64,000 nt of DNA from an uncultured bacterium (lineage in GTDB: Bacteria > Elusimicrobiota > Elusimicrobia > Elusimicrobiales > Elusimicrobiaceae). Positions 60,808-64,000 of the stretch are shown in pieces. A model generated the notes under the pieces. It made no database searches, was not told the origin of the DNA, and was given only the letters and a program-made list of their open reading frames with translations. The stretch is taken from contig CASFTM010000003.1 in assembly GCA_949297775.1 (NCBI GenBank), positions 54,159 through 118,158 on the forward strand, read 5' to 3'. The stretch's first letter is position 1; every line of letters starts with the position of its first letter. The translations under genes and the position numbers were made by a program.

Positions 60808-60880
60808 GCCCCGTTAGCTCAATTGGATAGAGTCCCGGTCTTCGGAACCGGTGGTACAGGTTCGAGTCCTGTACGGGGCA
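60808..60880 (+). tRNA. tRNA-Arg (anticodon TCG)
   Basis: Acceptor GCCCCGT/ACGGGGC, D arm GCTC/GAGT, anticodon stem CCGGT/ACCGG with loop CTTCGGA giving TCG, T arm ACAGG/CCTGT with loop TTCGAGT, discriminator A. No CCA is encoded, unlike the first tRNA-Arg. Both tRNAs lie within one window but read different CGN codons. Confidence 0.92.
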
Positions 60881-61060
60881 GGATAATCCGTCCAACTATA
60901 AAAACAGCCGTTCCGGGCCGCATATTCCTTGGCCTGTATTCATCCTTACACGCCACGTGCCAGCTGTGATACGCGGACGTATCCGCAGGGTAATAGTTTC
61001 GTTTCTTCCATATGCAATAAATCCTCCTTAAAACGGGTTATAATAAGGCAGGAGCCTCTT

Positions 61061-61537
61061 ATGAAAAAAACAATTTTTATCGTTTTGGGCCTTTTATTCC
61101 CCTGCCTTGCGTTCTGCACAGAAAGCTATACGACGTCCTGCTCTTATCACTCCTCGCTAGAATTAGGGCCCTGCTCTGAATACAAAAATATTCAAAACCC
61201 GGGCGGCGCTTCTTTTACTTCGTGCTCCTATTATTCTGCCCTGGAATTGGGGTCTTGTTCTGAATATAAAACCATCAAAAATACGGATGGCTCCTATTCT
61301 ACTTCCTGTTCGTATTACTCTTCGCTGGCATTAGGTCCTTGCTTGGAATACAAAACCATAAAAAATACAGACGGTTCCTACTCTACGTCCTGTTCATATC
61401 ACTCTTCGCTGGAGGTAGGCCCCTGCCACGAATATAGAACCATTCAAAACACGGACGGCTCTTATTCCACTTCCTGCTCCTATTATTCTTCCCTGAAATT
61501 AGGGCCTTGTTCCGAATACAAAACGGTCCCAAATTAA
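61061..61537 (+). CDS. Secreted Cys/Ser/Tyr repeat protein
   Basis: 158 residues from ATG 61061 (aggag upstream). Signal peptide MKKTIFIVLGLLFPCLAFC. The mature part is five near-identical 28-residue repeats, each with the frame T-SCSYYSSL-LGPC-EYKTI-NTDGSYS. Two cysteines per repeat lie 11 residues apart, with regular Tyr and Ser. Such spacing suggests a disulfide-stapled beta array. No family recognised. Confidence 0.8.
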   Translation: MKKTIFIVLGLLFPCLAFCTESYTTSCSYHSSLELGPCSEYKNIQNPGGASFTSCSYYSALELGSCSEYKTIKNTDGSYSTSCSYYSSLALGPCLEYKTIKNTDGSYSTSCSYHSSLEVGPCHEYRTIQNTDGSYSTSCSYYSSLKLGPCSEYKTVPN

Positions 61538-61747
61538 CCAACATACTTATTTCTTTTTTGCCCGGCCTTATATGCCGCATTGGCAAATTCTAACGCCTGG
61601 GCCGTGCCGCGTTTAATGGTCTGTGTACCGCTTGGCCCCTTTTGTGCCAGGGGAGGTTTTGTTTAGGTTATCCTCCGCGGCAAAGGGCACTGTGCCCGCT
61701 GTTTTTCCTCCCGCCGCCGGAGCCTTATTCAGAAGGGCCAAAATTTG
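61534..61747 (-). pseudogene. Frameshifted gene remnant
   Basis: On the minus strand an open frame from 61747 reads '...LALLNKAPAAGGKTAGTV' and 'PFAAEDNLNKTSPGTKGAKR' before a stop near 61614. A second frame, open from about the same point, continues 'TQTIKRGTAQALEFANAAYK' and 'AGQKRNKYVG' to TAA at 61534-61536. Both halves look coding and join at one place, so a one-base shift is likely. The stop overlaps the end of the repeat protein gene. No start is visible upstream. Confidence 0.45.
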
Positions 61748-61788
61748 CTAAAATAGAAGTATCTAAATTTGCAGTAAGGAGTATACCT

Positions 61789-62547
61789 ATGGGTGGACAT
61801 TCGCACTGGGCCGGTATTAAACACAAAAAGGCCCTCGTAGACGCCAAAAAAGGTAAAGTATTTACCAAAATTTTAAGAGAAATCACCATCGCCGCCAAAA
61901 TGAGCGGCGGCAACCCGGACCAAAACCCCCGCTTGCGCAAAGCTATGGACGACGCCCGCGCCGCCAATATGCCTTCCGACAACGTCAAACGCGCCATTAT
62001 GAAAGGCACCGGACAGCTGCCGGGCGTGTCGTACGAAGAAATCACGTACGAAGGCTACGGCCCCGGTTCCGTAGCGGTCATCGTGGAATGCACCACGGAC
62101 AACAAAAACCGCACTTTCTCGGAAATCCGCAAAATTTTCACCAGCCACGGCGGTTCTATCGGCACGGCGGGATGCGTGTCTTATATGTTTAAAGGCAAAG
62201 GGCTTATCGTAGTCAAGAAAGAAGACATTTCCGAAGACGATTTGATGAACCTGGCCCTGGAAGCCGGTGCGGAAGACGTACGCACCGCGGGCGATGTGTA
62301 TGAAGTCATCACCAACCCGGATATGGCGGAATTGGACGCCGTCAAAAAAGCGATTGAAGCCAAAGGCATTACGCCCGAATCGGCCGATTTGACGATGCTG
62401 CCGGATACGGAAGTGAACATCACGGACGAACACACCGCTGAAACGCTGATGAAAATGCTGGACGCGTTGGACGACCACGACGATACCAAAAACGTCTACG
62501 ACAATTCCAACATTGACGAAGCCATCGCGGCCAAACTCAACGCCTAA
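61789..62547 (+). CDS. yebC: YebC/PmpR family transcription/translation factor
   Basis: 252 residues from ATG 61789 (aaggag upstream). The family head 'GGHSHWAGIKHKKALVDAKKGKVFTKILREI' and 'PRLRKAMDDARAANMPSDNVKRAI' is clear, as are 'YEGYGPGSVAVIVE', 'TDNKNRTFSEIR' and 'GSIGTAGCVSYMF'. YebC proteins bind DNA as regulators and some help ribosomes pass proline stretches. Followed 11 bases later by ruvC, a common pair in bacteria. Confidence 0.95.
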   Translation: MGGHSHWAGIKHKKALVDAKKGKVFTKILREITIAAKMSGGNPDQNPRLRKAMDDARAANMPSDNVKRAIMKGTGQLPGVSYEEITYEGYGPGSVAVIVECTTDNKNRTFSEIRKIFTSHGGSIGTAGCVSYMFKGKGLIVVKKEDISEDDLMNLALEAGAEDVRTAGDVYEVITNPDMAELDAVKKAIEAKGITPESADLTMLPDTEVNITDEHTAETLMKMLDALDDHDDTKNVYDNSNIDEAIAAKLNA

Positions 62548-62558
62548 TAAGAGGTCGC

Positions 62559-63128
62559 TTGAACAACCAAACAACCACCGTTTTAGGTATAGACCCTGGT
62601 TTAGACAGAACGGGATGGGCCATCCTTACAAGGGACGCCCGTTCCGTTCTGTCTTTACAGGCGTGCGGACTTATCCATACGGACGCCCAGCAGGAGCTGC
62701 CCAAGCGGTTGGAGTACATCTTTCACGAACTGCAAAAACTGCTGGCCGCCTACCAGCCGGACCAAGTGGCTATGGAGCAGAACTATTTTTTAAAACGCGC
62801 CTCCACCATGGCAAATACCGTGATGACGCGCGGCGTGATTATTTTAGCCTGCCAGCTGGCGGGCAAAGCCATTTCTTTTTATCCCCCCAAGCGTGTAAAA
62901 ATGATGATTTGCGGCACGGGCACCGCGGACAAAAAACAGGTTCAGCGGATGGTGCAGCTGACGCTGCATTTGGACAAAGCCCCCTCGCCCGATGACACGG
63001 CCGACGCCGTGGCCATTGCCGTCTGCCACGCCAAAACCGCCCCGCTTAACGCGATGTTAAACGTAAAGACGGCCTTCCTGGAAAAACTGAAGGCCGCCCA
63101 AAAAGCACAAATCAAAAAAGTAAACTAA
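62559..63128 (+). CDS. ruvC: Holliday-junction endonuclease RuvC
   Basis: 189 residues. RNase H-like active site: Asp in 'VLGIDPGLDRTGW', Glu in 'QVAMEQNYFLKRA', and the final pair in 'PSPDDTADAVAIAVCH'. It resolves recombination junctions with RuvAB. The start is TTG 62559 with agaggt upstream; no ATG lies in a better place. A short C-terminal Lys-rich extension (about 165-189) is not typical. Confidence 0.94.
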   Translation: MNNQTTTVLGIDPGLDRTGWAILTRDARSVLSLQACGLIHTDAQQELPKRLEYIFHELQKLLAAYQPDQVAMEQNYFLKRASTMANTVMTRGVIILACQLAGKAISFYPPKRVKMMICGTGTADKKQVQRMVQLTLHLDKAPSPDDTADAVAIAVCHAKTAPLNAMLNVKTAFLEKLKAAQKAQIKKVN

Positions 63129-63704
63129 TTACGGCATCGTGTATGCACGCGTTCCACCTACAGCGTTAAGAAACGGCGCGTGAAAAAGTTTGGTACAGTA
63201 ATCTCCTTCCGCTTTTTGAAAAACCACCCCCGAATTTACCCGTTCTAAACAAAGCACTGTATCGGTGTCATATCCTGGCACTTTGCCAAAAAAACCAAAA
63301 CCAGCGCCTTTATATTCCCCCGTTAGTCGGCCGATATATACCCCGCACGCTCCACCTTGGTTTCCTTGGTTTATAATCTGCAACGACCACTCTCCATTAG
63401 AGCGAGTGTCTGTTGCACCACTAAACCACCTTTCATTCCCCGTCCAAGCGCTCATATCCAAATCCAGCTGATCAAATGAAGTGGGATAATCTCCATTCGC
63501 CATATAATAGGCTTGATACGCTTGCCCAAATGATTTTAAAACCGCCAATGCCTGCGCGGCGCGGGATTTTTCCACCGCTTTGGTATATTGCGGCAAGGCA
63601 ATCGCCGCCAAAATGCCAATGATTAAAACCACTACTAATAGCTCTATTAGCGTAAATCCGGCGTTTTTCCCCGCCGGGTAGGTTTTTTGATAAATTTTGT
63701 TCAT
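63129..63704 (-). CDS. Type IV prepilin-like protein, second copy
   Basis: 191 residues from ATG 63704. Leader MNKIYQKTYPAGKNAG, then G|FTLIELLVVVLIIGILAAIALPQYTKAVEKSRAAQAL. The C-terminal part differs from the first prepilin (Trp-rich 'MSAWTGNERWFSG', 'GGACGVYIGRL', 'TVLCLERV', 'YCTKLF'). The N-terminal 40 residues and upstream DNA are shared with the gene at 56708. It may be a major or minor pilin. Confidence 0.9.
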   Translation of the reverse strand: MNKIYQKTYPAGKNAGFTLIELLVVVLIIGILAAIALPQYTKAVEKSRAAQALAVLKSFGQAYQAYYMANGDYPTSFDQLDLDMSAWTGNERWFSGATDTRSNGEWSLQIINQGNQGGACGVYIGRLTGEYKGAGFGFFGKVPGYDTDTVLCLERVNSGVVFQKAEGDYCTKLFHAPFLNAVGGTRAYTMP

Positions 63705-63724
63705 AGCCAAAATTTATCAAAAAA
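63683..63724 (-). promoter_or_regulatory. Hairpin presenting the prepilin start codon (gene 63129-63704)
   Basis: Arms 63683-63699 and 63708-63724 are perfectly complementary over 17 bp, loop GCUAUGAA with the AUG. Same design as at 57229-57270. Confidence 0.65.
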
Positions 63725-63783
63725 AAAAAACAAATCAAGGGGCTCTGCCTCGGACAGGGTTTCGCAAAATACGGTACCCACGC

Positions 63784-63966
63784 AAAAAAGGAAAGCCGTT
63801 TCCGCTTGCGTCGTTGCCGTTGCCGTTGAACCGCCCCTTTAGAGCCGTCTACAAAAAGCCTTTCAAACGGATTAGAAATTTTATTGTTTGAGCGCGGGGG
63901 ACCCGCGCGAGTTATAAAATTTCCCGTTTGAAAGTGATTTTTGTGGCTCCCTGGGGCGGCGCTCTT
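63784..63966. repeat. Pilin-upstream repeat block, copy 2
   Basis: Aligns with 57551-57745 (see there). It is followed by the palindromic unit at 63971-63998, in the same order as copy 1. No gene is visible from 63725 to the window end. Confidence 0.7.
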
Positions 63967-63970
63967 TTTC

Positions 63971-63998
63971 GCCCTTTTTCTGGCGTCAGAAAAAGGGC
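63971..63998. repeat. Palindromic repeat unit (GCCC type), second copy
   Basis: gccctttttctg / cagaaaaagggc around a short loop (gcgt), nearly identical to 57820-57847, with the same 'ccctggggcggcgctcttttt' head. Confidence 0.65.
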
Positions 63999-64000
63999 TA

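Overview
The window looks like chromosome from a gut-type Elusimicrobiota bacterium (Elusimicrobium / Avelusimicrobium-like). This is inferred from the two prepilins with the recurrent GFTLIELLVVVLIIGILAA head, the lipoprotein set, the YebC-RuvC order and the overall style; no 16S gene is present to confirm it. The flanks (about 1-4900 and 41400-64000) are fairly GC-rich. The middle (about 5000-41200) is clearly more AT-rich and is an accessory block.

Layout. 1-4743: core genes (DUF2207 membrane protein cut by the left edge, a mismatch/deoxyinosine DNA glycosylase, two VTT-type membrane proteins, a TPR protein, a membrane protein and a tiny Cys-rich protein). 4910-4984: tRNA-Arg(GCG). The last 50 bases of this tRNA plus 6 bases of flank (4935-4990) recur exactly at 26674-26729. 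A third, shorter and slightly diverged copy lies at 41224-41276. I read this as two elements stacked at one tRNA: island A (4991-26729), with its own integrase, excisionase-like protein and filamentous-phage-type Rep, and an older island B (26730-41276) without a visible integrase.

Island A carries an SF1 helicase-DUF2726 protein, a five-gene operon of lipoproteins (LpoB-like, COG3014-like, CsgG-like) ending in a secreted nuclease, and an OLD-type ATPase/Toprim protein. It also carries a retron whose reverse transcriptase is fused to a St85-type nucleosidase-like effector and is preceded by a clear msr-msd with a1/a2 repeats. A TaqI-family restriction-modification system with controller protein, the replication/integration module, a second retron-like RT with an HTH partner and structured leader, and a HipBA pair complete it. 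Island B carries an ankyrin protein, then a long leftward operon (twin AAA+ ATPase, small membrane protein, unknown, deiminase-fold enzyme, two DUF262 proteins, DUF2779 nuclease/exonuclease) with a divergent WYL regulator and matching operator palindromes between them. A small membrane protein and a DUF3825 protein follow. Most of this cargo is of defence type; the operon in B and the fused retron in A are the best candidates for undescribed systems.

41437-55187 is a surface-polysaccharide locus. CDP-glucose synthesis (RfbF), 4,6-dehydration (RfbG) and C3 deoxygenation (RfbH) lead to CDP-3,6-dideoxyhexoses. RfbJ-like and RfbE-like enzymes, a TPP enzyme, an HpcH-type aldolase and five GT2 glycosyltransferases accompany them; two of the transferases are a recent duplication. 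55430-64000 is core again: two prepilin genes with a shared upstream repeat block and start codons in the loop of a long perfect hairpin, CCA-adding enzyme, CpXC protein, CDF cation exporter, tRNA-Arg(TCG), a secreted protein of five 28-residue Cys repeats, YebC and RuvC.
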